Part shown: piece after piece, positions 1 through 6,659 of the stretch
How the letters are laid out: the number at the start of each line of letters is the position of its first letter
Position numbering within the stretch: the stretch's first letter is position 1
Assembly (NCBI GenBank): GCA_016297645.1
Contig: JAEDGF010000007.1
Coordinates: 1 to 39,910 of the forward strand
From: Clostridiaceae bacterium
GTDB lineage: Bacteria > Bacillota > Clostridia > Oscillospirales > Acutalibacteraceae
Length of the DNA stretch: 39,910 nt
Direction: 5' to 3'
Position numbers and translations under genes: made by a program
Notes under the pieces: model-generated
The model's input: only the letters and a program-made list of their open reading frames with translations
Database searches by the model: none
What the model was told of the DNA's origin: nothing

Positions 1-2
1 TT

Positions 3-74
3 CAAACGACCGAACAAGTCGAACGGCTGAACCGCCTGACAGCTTTCCTAAATCCCATTGAGGTAATTCAATAA
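3..74 (+). CDS. C-terminal end of an unidentified protein (partial)
   Basis: Only the last 23 codons lie in the window. Frame 3 stays open from the left edge to the TAA at 72-74 and ends in NRLTAFLNPIEVIQ. The other two plus frames stop at about 30 and 60. A strong plus-strand terminator starts 9 nt downstream, which supports a plus-strand gene ending here. No family is recognisable. An Rrf2/IscR-type regulator often sits before a nifS-nifU pair, but nothing in these residues shows that. Confidence 0.35.
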   Translation, partial: QTTEQVERLNRLTAFLNPIEVIQ

Positions 75-82
75 AGTACGCC

Positions 83-124
83 GCGGCGCGGGGAATATCC
101 ATTCCCCGCGCCGTAGTGGTTTTT
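83..124 (+). terminator. Rho-independent terminator after the partial left-edge gene
   Basis: A perfect 12-bp GC-rich stem (85-96 with 101-112; GGCGCGGGGAAT / ATTCCCCGCGCC), extended by C84-G113, has a 4-nt loop. A T-run at 120-124 follows after a 6-nt gap. The T-run is only on the plus strand. Confidence 0.8.
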
Positions 125-644
125 AAACAGCTGTCATTTCCAGTGATTTACCTAAATAAACAAACTACGCTACAATAAAACAAATGACACTAAATGTAAC
201 GATTTGTAGGGGCGTGGCCCCTGCGCCGCTGCGAGGATGTGCATTGCTGTAGCCGGATAACCCCGAACGACCATTACAAATTGCAATAATTGAAACAAAA
301 CACAAAAATCCGGTATTGAATTTGAACTGACGGAACACCTGAAATTATTTGTTCAGGTTCTATATTACATTTAATAGCTGTTGCATTACTGTTAATTATA
401 TCGGTCGACAGGTGTTACATATTACGCACGCGCCGTTCCACGCGGGCGGCGCAGGGGCATCGCCCATACAAAAGGTTATAAATTGCTGAAAAAATATCCT
501 CTTGACTTAACATTTTTTATCCCGTACTTTGTTAATATAGGTGGTCTGATATCTAAAATTTTGCTATAATAGCAAGTAGATTCTTCGGTGCTTTTAATAG
601 CAGGCGGGAAACGGTGGTTTTTTCGTTAAAATTTGTAAATACTA
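125..644. other. Gene-poor intergenic stretch
   Basis: No convincing reading frame is seen. The stretch holds an inverted-repeat pair (203-229 and 446-472) and a 13-bp perfect palindrome TGCTATAATAGCA at 562-574. The palindrome contains a TATAAT (565-570) that could serve as a -10 box, but the -35 region 17 nt upstream (TGGTCT) is poor. A near copy, TGCTTTTAATAGCA, lies at 589-602. A TTGACT at 502-507 has no good -10 partner. Confidence 0.4.
203..472. repeat. Pair of 27-nt imperfect inverted repeats, MITE-like spacing
   Basis: Positions 203-229 and the reverse complement of 446-472 match at 24 of 27 positions. Both end in CCCCTGCGCCGC and begin TTTGTA. The arms flank about 216 bp of AT-rich DNA without an ORF. 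Each arm is also partly self-complementary (GGGGCGTGGCCCC-type). No target-site duplication was established. This could be a small non-autonomous element or a pair of dispersed intergenic repeats. Confidence 0.45.
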
Positions 645-673
645 TTGACAACAAGGGAAAAACAGGCTATTAT
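645..673 (+). promoter_or_regulatory. Sigma-A promoter of the Fe-S assembly genes
   Basis: A perfect TTGACA (645-650) is followed by a 17-nt spacer and TATTAT (668-673). The predicted start point is near 680, about 50 nt before the cysteine desulfurase ATG. Nothing else between 600 and 730 is as good. Confidence 0.8.
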
Positions 674-682
674 ATACTTGCA

Positions 683-695
683 TACCAAATTGGTA
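683..695 (+). promoter_or_regulatory. Palindromic operator at the transcription start, IscR/Rrf2-like candidate
   Basis: TACCAAATTGGTA is a perfect 13-bp palindrome centred on A689. It lies just downstream of the -10 box and would cover the start point, so a bound protein would block transcription. Rrf2/IscR-type repressors commonly control this kind of gene pair in Firmicutes. The regulator is not in the window, so the assignment is inferred from position and symmetry. Confidence 0.55.
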
Positions 696-729
696 GGTTA
701 TAAATTCGAATGACCGGAAAGGACATCAT

Positions 730-1917
730 ATGAGAGTTTATGCAGATAACGCCGCGACCACAAAAATGAGTGAAACGGCAATCAAAGCAATGGACGATGC
801 TATTCAAAACTACTGGGGAAATCCGTCCAGCCTGCACAGTATCGGACAAAGCGCCGCAGAGGCACTTCAAAAGGCGCGTGAGGACATAGCAGAGGTTCTC
901 GGCTGCACCGCAAGGGAGATATATTTCACCTCCGGCGGCAGTGAAGCGGACAATCAGGCGATAATATCCGCCGCCCGTATAGGCGCCAAAAAAGGAAAAA
1001 AGCATATTATTTCTACCGCGTTTGAACACCACGCGGTTCTTCATACACTTAAAAAGCTCGAAAATGAAGGCTTTGAAGTTGAACTTCTTGATGTGAGCAA
1101 AAACGCAAATATTACTCCGGAACAGGTCAAAAACGCCATTCGTGACAACACTTGCCTTGTTACCGTTATGTTCGCGAATAATGAGATCGGTTCGATCCTG
1201 CCGATAGCCGAAATCGGTGCTATCTGCCGTGAAAAGGGTATTCTTTTCCACACGGACGCCGTCCAGGCGGCAGGACATCTGCACATAAATGTTGCAGAAC
1301 AGAACATCGATATGCTGTCGCTCTCCGCGCATAAGTTCCACGGCCCTAAGGGCGTCGGAGTTCTCTATGCAAAGAAGGGAATACCGCTCACCGTGCTTAT
1401 CGAGGGCGGCGCACAGGAAAGAGGAAAGCGCGCAGGAACGGAAAATCTGCCGGCGATAATAAGCATGGCGGCTGCGCTTAAAGAGTCGAACGCGAATCTT
1501 GATGTCAATGCCGCGAGAATGAGCCGTCAGAGGGACAAGCTCATTGACGGTCTGTCGAAGATAGAACACAGTGCCCTTAACGGCACGCGTGAAAACAGAC
1601 TCCCCGGCAATGTGAACTTTATATTCGAGGGCATAGAGGGCGAGAGTCTTTTGCTTCTGCTCGACGACAGGGGGATTTGCGCGTCCTCCGGTTCGGCCTG
1701 TACCTCCGGTTCGCTCGATCCGAGCCATGTTCTGCTTGCAATCGGCAGACCGCACGAGATAGCGCACGGATCGTTAAGGCTTTCTCTTAGCGAGTGGACG
1801 ACGGAGGAGGAGATCGACTATATGCTTGAACAAATCCCCGTTGTTGTAAAATATCTGAGAAATATGTCGCCGTTATGGAGAGAAAAAATAAACGGCGAAA
1901 AGCAATTTGTACTTTGA
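730..1917 (+). CDS. nifS: Cysteine desulfurase, NifS/IscS family
   Basis: PLP enzyme that removes sulfur from L-cysteine (giving alanine) and passes it as a persulfide to the scaffold protein encoded next. At 395 aa it has the usual family length. It opens with the typical VYADNAATTKMS, carries the PLP lysine K202 in LSLSAHKFHGPKGVG, and the mobile-loop catalytic cysteine C324 in ASSGSACTSGSLDPSHV. The PLP-site histidine pair is in FEHHAVLHTLKKLE. The ATG at 730 follows GGAAAGGA. It is transcribed from the promoter at 645-673 and is followed after 16 nt by the scaffold gene, so the two form a minimal ISC operon. The paralogue (IscS versus NifS) cannot be told from sequence; the activity is secure. 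Confidence 0.95.
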   Translation: MRVYADNAATTKMSETAIKAMDDAIQNYWGNPSSLHSIGQSAAEALQKAREDIAEVLGCTAREIYFTSGGSEADNQAIISAARIGAKKGKKHIISTAFEHHAVLHTLKKLENEGFEVELLDVSKNANITPEQVKNAIRDNTCLVTVMFANNEIGSILPIAEIGAICREKGILFHTDAVQAAGHLHINVAEQNIDMLSLSAHKFHGPKGVGVLYAKKGIPLTVLIEGGAQERGKRAGTENLPAIISMAAALKESNANLDVNAARMSRQRDKLIDGLSKIEHSALNGTRENRLPGNVNFIFEGIEGESLLLLLDDRGICASSGSACTSGSLDPSHVLLAIGRPHEIAHGSLRLSLSEWTTEEEIDYMLEQIPVVVKYLRNMSPLWREKINGEKQFVL

Positions 1918-1933
1918 AAAAGGAGAGATCGAT

Positions 1934-2368
1934 ATGGCGCTTTACAGTGAAAAGGTAATGGATCATTTCAGAAATCCGCGTAATGTGGGTGTAATTGAAA
2001 ATGCAGACGGTGTCGGTGAAGTCGGCAATGCCAAATGCGGCGACATCATGAAGATATATTTGAAAATCGATAACGACACCGTATCGGATGTCAAATTCGA
2101 AACCTTCGGCTGCGGTTCGGCTATCGCTTCAAGCTCGATGGCGACCGAAATGATAAAGGGCAAGCCGCTTTCGGAAGCTCTCGCGCTTTCAAACAAGGCG
2201 GTTGCGGAGGCTCTTGACGGACTTCCGGCGTACAAAATGCACTGCTCGGTTCTCGCGGAGGAAGCCATCAAGGCAGCCGTTAAGGACTACTACGACAAGC
2301 ACGGAAAAGAGTACGACAAGTCACTGTTCCCGGATTGCGAGTCGTGCGCACACTGTTCGATTGAGTAA
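1934..2368 (+). CDS. nifU: Fe-S cluster assembly scaffold, IscU/NifU-like N-domain
   Basis: Scaffold on which Fe-S clusters are built with sulfur from the upstream desulfurase. The ATG at 1934 is chosen over the upstream in-frame ATG at 1907 because AGGAGAG ends 6 nt before it and MALYSEKVMDHFRNPRN is the conserved N-terminus; the product is 144 aa. The three cluster ligands are present: C35 (NAKCGD), C60 (FGCGSAIASSS) and C104 (MHCSVLAEEAI). The position-2 acid is D37. The C-terminus adds a CESCAHCSIE tail (C135, C138, C141). Only the IscU-like domain is present, without the C-terminal thioredoxin-like Nfu domain of full NifU. Confidence 0.93.
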   Translation: MALYSEKVMDHFRNPRNVGVIENADGVGEVGNAKCGDIMKIYLKIDNDTVSDVKFETFGCGSAIASSSMATEMIKGKPLSEALALSNKAVAEALDGLPAYKMHCSVLAEEAIKAAVKDYYDKHGKEYDKSLFPDCESCAHCSIE

Positions 2369-2421
2369 AAAATAATTTTGAAATTTGTCGGCAAAATAAG
2401 GCTTCAAAAGCAAAAAAAGTG

Positions 2422-2450
2422 TTGACAACAGGTTCACCGACTGGTAAAAT
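2422..2450 (+). promoter_or_regulatory. Sigma-A promoter of rpsF-ssb-rpsR
   Basis: TTGACA (2422-2427), a 17-nt spacer and TAAAAT (2445-2450). The start point would be near 2457, giving a leader of about 70 nt before rpsF. Confidence 0.8.
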
Positions 2451-2480
2451 AACAATGTTGTATTAAAGTTTATACAGCTA

Positions 2481-2519
2481 TCCTTGTTCCCGAACGGGGA
2501 CCATAGTCCAGAAGGAGGT
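2481..2519 (+). promoter_or_regulatory. rpsF leader structure, probable S6:S18 autoregulatory element
   Basis: The leader can form an outer stem TCCTT (2481-2485) with AAGGA (2512-2516). This pairs away part of the rpsF ribosome binding site AAGGAGGTG. Inside lies a hairpin GTTCCC-GAAC-GGGGAC (2486-2501), with an alternative GGAC-CATA-GTCC. Many bacteria have an RNA motif with a CCG element before rpsF that is bound by the S6:S18 dimer, and position and CCGAACGG content fit. Binding itself is not shown by the sequence. Confidence 0.5.
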
Positions 2520-2527
2520 GCATCTGA

Positions 2528-2806
2528 ATGTCAAAGTACGAAACCACAGTAATCTTCTCGCTTAAAGTAGGCGAAGAAAAGGCAAAGGAGCTTGTTGAGA
2601 AATTCAAGGCTCTTATTGAGGCGAACGGTACCTTGGAGGCAGTCGATGAGTGGGGTCAAAAGACTCTTGCTTATGAGATCAACTACGAAACCGAAGGCTA
2701 TTATGTTCTCTACACATACGAAGCCGGTGTTGATTTCCCTGCCGAGTTTGAGCGTGTGCTTAACATCACAGACGGAGTTCTTCGTCACCTTATCGTTGCA
2801 AGATAA
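2528..2806 (+). CDS. rpsF: 30S ribosomal protein S6
   Basis: A 92-aa protein of the 30S platform that dimerises with S18, encoded two genes downstream. The N-terminal MSKYETTVIFSL and the beta strands TLAYEINYETEGYYVLYTYEA are typical of the ferredoxin-like S6 fold, and the protein ends at HLIVAR without the acidic tail some S6 proteins carry. The ATG at 2528 follows a strong AAGGAGGTG. It is the first gene of the conserved rpsF-ssb-rpsR operon, with ssb starting 14 nt after the stop. Confidence 0.97.
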   Translation: MSKYETTVIFSLKVGEEKAKELVEKFKALIEANGTLEAVDEWGQKTLAYEINYETEGYYVLYTYEAGVDFPAEFERVLNITDGVLRHLIVAR

Positions 2807-2820
2807 AGGAGGAAAAAAGA

Positions 2821-3246
2821 ATGAACTGTTGTGTTTTAACGGGACGCCTTGTTGCGGATCCCGAGCTTCGCACCACGCCGAGCGGTCTTTCGGTTTGCAG
2901 ATTCAGAATTGCTGTTGACAGAGCTTACCAGAAATCGGGCGAAGAAAGAAAAGCAGATTTTATTGATGTCGTTGCATGGCGCAATAATGCTGATTTCGTA
3001 ACCAAGTATTTCCACAAAGGCTCCATGATAGCGGTTCAGGGTTCCTTGCAGACCGGTACTTACGAGGACAAAAACGGTAACAAGCGGACTTCTTATGAGA
3101 TAGTCGCCGACAGAACCGAGTTCTGCGGTTCAAAGAGCGACGGCTCATCGGGTCAGGCGGGCGGCAATTCCGCTCCGGCTTCTTACTCGAATTCGACTTC
3201 CGATGATTTTTCGTCGGTAGTAGATGACGACGATTTGCCGTTTTAA
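2821..3246 (+). CDS. ssb: Single-stranded DNA-binding protein
   Basis: Homotetrameric SSB that coats single-stranded DNA in replication, repair and recombination. The 141-aa protein has an OB fold over about residues 1-105 (MNCCVLTGRLVADPELR; FIDVVAWRNNADFVTKYF; GSLQTGTYEDKNGNKRTSYEI). A flexible Gly/Ser-rich linker follows, then the acidic partner-binding tip DDDDLPF. RBS AAAGGAGG lies ahead of ATG 2821. Its place between rpsF and rpsR is the standard Firmicutes arrangement for the replicative SSB. Confidence 0.97.
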   Translation: MNCCVLTGRLVADPELRTTPSGLSVCRFRIAVDRAYQKSGEERKADFIDVVAWRNNADFVTKYFHKGSMIAVQGSLQTGTYEDKNGNKRTSYEIVADRTEFCGSKSDGSSGQAGGNSAPASYSNSTSDDFSSVVDDDDLPF

Positions 3247-3282
3247 TGTCTTTTCTTCAATTCTATAAGGAGGATTCAAGTC

Positions 3283-3540
3283 ATGGCTTTTGAAAAGAAA
3301 GATGTCAAGGGCGGTCGCCCCATGAACAGAAAAAGCCGCAGAAAGGTTTGCACTTTCTGTGTCGAGAAATCAGAGTTCATCGATTATAAAGATACCATGA
3401 AGCTGCGCCGCTTCATCTCTGAAAGAGCTAAGATTCTGCCCCGCAGAGTTACCGGCACTTGTGCCGCTCATCAGAGAGAGCTTACCGTCGCTATCAAGCG
3501 TGCGCGTCAGCTTGCGCTGCTTCCCTATATCAGCGACTAA
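3283..3540 (+). CDS. rpsR: 30S ribosomal protein S18
   Basis: An 85-aa platform protein and S6 partner. It keeps the cysteine-bearing form: VCTFCVEK near residues 22-29 and TGTCAAHQR near 57-65, consistent with zinc binding in C-positive S18 paralogues. KLRRFISERAKILPRRVTG is the conserved rRNA-binding core. RBS AAGGAGG is upstream of ATG 3283. It is the last gene of the operon, followed by the terminator at 3577-3627. The product is also the substrate of RimI, encoded at 19305, which acetylates the N-terminal alanine after Met removal; here residue 2 is Ala. Confidence 0.97.
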   Translation: MAFEKKDVKGGRPMNRKSRRKVCTFCVEKSEFIDYKDTMKLRRFISERAKILPRRVTGTCAAHQRELTVAIKRARQLALLPYISD

Positions 3541-3576
3541 GCCGGCTGTTTTGTCAATATTATAGTGATAAAACCG

Positions 3577-3627
3577 AAAAAGGGTTTTTGCAAACGGATT
3601 TTCCCGAGTGCAAAAGCCCCTTTTTTT
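3577..3627. terminator. Bidirectional terminator between rpsR and the phosphoesterase gene
   Basis: The stem GGGTTTTTGCA (3582-3592) pairs with TGCAAAAGCCC (3609-3619) with one G-U pair. It is flanked by A5 on the left and C plus T7 on the right, so it can work for both converging genes. Confidence 0.8.
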
Positions 3628-3646
3628 GTGCTTTCGAAAAGCGTTT

Positions 3647-4798
3647 TTATTGAAATTTCTTCTCTGACTTTCTCTTTGCGCCGATTTTTATTGCGGCAAA
3701 TGCAGTGCCGCTCAATACGGCAGCCGCCGCGCCAGTAACCGTCGCTATCCGCTTGACCTGCTCCATGCTGGTGGGAATGTGCGTTAAAACAAATTCCTGT
3801 ACCGGGTGTTTAAGTCTGTCGCTGCACAATTCGTCAAATGTTACGGTATAAGTAGTAAAGCTGTTTGGATCGTTCTCCGAAAGCTCGATGATGCGCACGC
3901 CGCGTTTTCTTTTCGGTCCGTAGACATTGAAGCCCGCGCACTGCGTGTAGATGAGCTTGATATTGTCCTTGTCGGCGACAAAAGAATTGATGTGGTCGTG
4001 ACCTACGATAACGGCAAGGCAGGCACCGCTGTTTTTCAGCGTGTCGAATTCACCCGAATTTTCATCGGGCACGGCGGGGGATTCGTGCATGAATCCGCCT
4101 GCATTTTTTATTTCGTCCGGCAGTACATAGAACTCGTTTTTATGAGTCCTGAATGCTTCGACCGCGTTTTTTTCGGAGCGCGGAACTTTTTTTATAACAT
4201 CGTAGAACTCGGGGACGGGAATATGCTGGAACACAATGTGCGGATAGCTTTTGTCGGGAGCAAAATCGCCGTAAACGGTGTCTTTGTACCATTCAAGCTG
4301 CCCGGGAGTCACGGGAAGATACTCACCTGTCGGTTTTTGTCCGCCCGAGTCAAAGAGGACTAAATCAAAAACGCGGGTGCCGCTGTCCGTTCCGTACAGG
4401 GATATGACGGTCGTGCCGGGGTCGTCGTCTGAGCGCCTGTTTCCCTTTACGAAGAAGGGCGAATTGCCGTAAAAGACGGCTTGGCGGGCGTTTGAAACGC
4501 CGCATTGGTTGTCGTGGTTTCCGAAGGTAACGCAGAAGGGAATGTTATTCTTTTCGAGCGGGGCAAGATACGCTTTGATGATTTTTTCCGCGTTCTTTTC
4601 CGCGCCGCCTATGCGCACTCTCGGGTCAAGTCCGTATATCTGATCGCCGGTAAACACGACAAGATCGGGCTTTTCTTTTTTTATTGCAAGGGTGATGAGC
4701 TTGATAGAGTCCTCCGACACGGGAAAAATATCCTGTACATCGGCAATCTGCATGATCTTAAATTTCCCGTTTTTGAAACACAGTTTTTCTGAATACAT
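3647..4798 (-). CDS. Calcineurin-like metallophosphoesterase with C-terminal hydrophobic anchor
   Basis: A 383-aa hydrolase of the calcineurin-like superfamily; the substrate cannot be predicted. Metal-site motifs appear in order: ADVQD (about residue 20), VFTGDQI, FGNHDNQ, QHIP and GHDHINS. The first motif reads DVQ where many members have DxH. A hydrophobic stretch of about 20 residues (IATVTGAAAAVLSGTAFAAI) sits near residues 349-368, followed by a basic tail KRKSEKKFQ. There is no signal peptide, so a tail-anchored cytosolic-facing enzyme is the simplest reading. It lies downstream of aspS on the same strand across a hairpin, so it may be weakly co-transcribed. The RBS is poor (GGCGGTG). 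Confidence 0.8.
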   Translation of the reverse strand: MYSEKLCFKNGKFKIMQIADVQDIFPVSEDSIKLITLAIKKEKPDLVVFTGDQIYGLDPRVRIGGAEKNAEKIIKAYLAPLEKNNIPFCVTFGNHDNQCGVSNARQAVFYGNSPFFVKGNRRSDDDPGTTVISLYGTDSGTRVFDLVLFDSGGQKPTGEYLPVTPGQLEWYKDTVYGDFAPDKSYPHIVFQHIPVPEFYDVIKKVPRSEKNAVEAFRTHKNEFYVLPDEIKNAGGFMHESPAVPDENSGEFDTLKNSGACLAVIVGHDHINSFVADKDNIKLIYTQCAGFNVYGPKRKRGVRIIELSENDPNSFTTYTVTFDELCSDRLKHPVQEFVLTHIPTSMEQVKRIATVTGAAAAVLSGTAFAAIKIGAKRKSEKKFQ

Positions 4799-4837
4799 TG
4801 CTGCACCGCCGTAAATTTTTTTCGCCTGATAACCGAA

Positions 4838-4865
4838 CAGCCGCCTCGGAAAAGTAAGGCGGCTG
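4838..4865 (-). terminator. GC-rich hairpin after aspS
   Basis: A perfect 9-bp stem CAGCCGCCT (4838-4846) / AGGCGGCTG (4857-4865) with a 10-nt loop, 19 nt past the aspS stop. The minus-strand 3' flank is TTCGGTTAT rather than a clean T-run, so termination may be partial. No plus-strand gene ends here. Confidence 0.5.
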
Positions 4866-4883
4866 AACGCTTTTGTATGTTTT

Positions 4884-6659
4884 TTATTTGTCGTTTATGG
4901 AAAGACCGAGCAGTTTAAGCTGATCGTCGTCGACAGGTGAGGGGCATTCCGTCATTGCTTCCGTTGCGTCTTTGAGCTTGGGATATGCAATAACATCACG
5001 AAGGCTCTCTGCGCCGAGCATCTGCATGACAAGTCTGTCAAGTCCTATGCCCATGCCGCCGTGCGGGGGCGGACCGAAGCGGAACGCGTCAAGCAGGTAG
5101 CCGAACTTCTGATGTGCTTCCTCGTCCGAAAGACCGAGAAGTTCGAAAATCTTGCTTTGAAGCTCGGGGTCGGTAATACGGATAGAACCGCTTGAAAGCT
5201 CAATGCCGTTAAGAACGAGGTCGTATGCCTTTGCTCTTACTGCGCCCTTGTCGCTTTCGAGGTAGGGAAGGCATTCGTCAAGGGGAGCCGTGAAGGGATG
5301 GTGCATGGCGACCCAACTCTGGGTTTCGTCGTCCCAGTCGAAGAACGGGAACTCGACGATCCAAAGAAGATTGTAGCCGTCTTTGATGATGTTGAGCCGT
5401 TTTGCAACTTCGTTTCTGAGTGTGCCGAGAGTGGTAAGCGCAAGCGTCTTTCTTGCGTCTGCGACGATGAGAATTACATCGCCTTTTTCCGCGCCGGCTT
5501 TTGCGATTATATCGTTCATCTTTTCTTCGGAGATGAATTTGCCGAACGAGGATGCTATTCCGTCATCGGTAAGGCGTACCCATGCAAGACCCTTTGCGCC
5601 GATGCCCTTTGCGTGCTCGGTGAGCTTGTCTATCTCTTTTCTCGAAAGCTCGTGTACGGCGTTCTTTGCTGTGAAGGCTCTTACCGTTCCGCCGCCTGCA
5701 ACGGTGCTTTCAAATACGCTGAAACCACAGTCCTTAACCGTATCGGTGAGGTCGAAAAGCTCCATACCGAAACGGGTGTCGGGCTTGTCCGAGCCGTAGC
5801 GCTCCATCGCGTCTTTATATTTAAGACGGGGAAGGGGAGTTTTTATATCTACTCCGAGAGCTTCCTTGAACAGCTTTTTCATGAATCCTTCGATGAGCTC
5901 GAGAACATCTTCAACATCGACAAAGCTCATTTCAAGGTCTATCTGAGTGAACTCGGGCTGACGGTCTGCGCGAAGATCTTCGTCACGGAAGCAGCGCGCT
6001 ATCTGCATATAGCGGTCAAAGCCCGCGACCATCGAGAGCTGTTTGTAAAGCTGAGGCGACTGCGGAAGAGCATAGAATTCGCCGTTGTGAAGTCTGCTCG
6101 GGACAAGGAAGTCGCGTGCACCTTCGGGCGTGGATTTCATGAGGATTGGTGTTTCTATCTCGATGAAGCCGTGATCGTAGAAATAGTCGCGGGTTATCTT
6201 TGCTACTTTATTTCTGAAAAGAATGTTGGATTGAAGATCGGGGCGTCTGAGGTCGAGGTAACGGTATTTAAGGCGCGTTGTTTCCGCCGTCTGGCAGTTG
6301 GGGACGATCTCAAAGGGTGTAGTTTCGCTCTTTGCGAGAATGCGAAGCTCGGTTACAAAAAGCTCGATGTCGCCAGTGGGCAGCTTGTCGCTTTTTGCCG
6401 AACGCTCACGAACCGTACCGACGGCAGCAAGCACATATTCGCTTCTTGCAGACGCTGCCTTTTCGAAAACCGCTCTGTCGGTATTTTCGTCAAATGCAAG
6501 CTGCAAAATGCCGGTTCTGTCCCTAAGGTCGATGAATATCAGGCTGCCGAGATTACGCGCTCTCTGCACCCAACCGAAAACGGTTATTTCTTTGCCGATA
6601 TCGGCAGATCTGAAATTGCCGCAGTAATCGGTTCTTTTTAATCCTGCAATAAAGTCCAT
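4884..6659 (-). CDS. aspS: Aspartyl-tRNA synthetase (bacterial type)
   Basis: A 591-aa class IIb synthetase that charges tRNA-Asp. It has an N-terminal OB anticodon-binding domain (about 1-110; ITVFGWVQRARNLGSLIFIDLRD), the catalytic core with motif 2 (CFRDEDLRADRQPEFTQ) and motif 3 (GIGLDRLVMQMLG), and the bacterial GAD insertion near 300-420. The length is typical. Its ATG overlaps the hisS stop by one base (TAATG), so the two are translationally coupled. Whether it also mischarges tRNA-Asn (non-discriminating type) cannot be decided; no gatCAB or asnS is in the window. Confidence 0.97.
   Translation of the reverse strand: MDFIAGLKRTDYCGNFRSADIGKEITVFGWVQRARNLGSLIFIDLRDRTGILQLAFDENTDRAVFEKAASARSEYVLAAVGTVRERSAKSDKLPTGDIELFVTELRILAKSETTPFEIVPNCQTAETTRLKYRYLDLRRPDLQSNILFRNKVAKITRDYFYDHGFIEIETPILMKSTPEGARDFLVPSRLHNGEFYALPQSPQLYKQLSMVAGFDRYMQIARCFRDEDLRADRQPEFTQIDLEMSFVDVEDVLELIEGFMKKLFKEALGVDIKTPLPRLKYKDAMERYGSDKPDTRFGMELFDLTDTVKDCGFSVFESTVAGGGTVRAFTAKNAVHELSRKEIDKLTEHAKGIGAKGLAWVRLTDDGIASSFGKFISEEKMNDIIAKAGAEKGDVILIVADARKTLALTTLGTLRNEVAKRLNIIKDGYNLLWIVEFPFFDWDDETQSWVAMHHPFTAPLDECLPYLESDKGAVRAKAYDLVLNGIELSSGSIRITDPELQSKIFELLGLSDEEAHQKFGYLLDAFRFGPPPHGGMGIGLDRLVMQMLGAESLRDVIAYPKLKDATEAMTECPSPVDDDQLKLLGLSINDK

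Noticed and set aside
670..1767. 365-aa minus-strand frame opposite nifS
   Set aside because: It is the shadow of the cysteine desulfurase gene; no known motifs and no ribosome site.
5298..6641. 447-aa plus-strand frame opposite aspS
   Set aside because: Antisense shadow of a well-supported synthetase gene with no recognisable domain.
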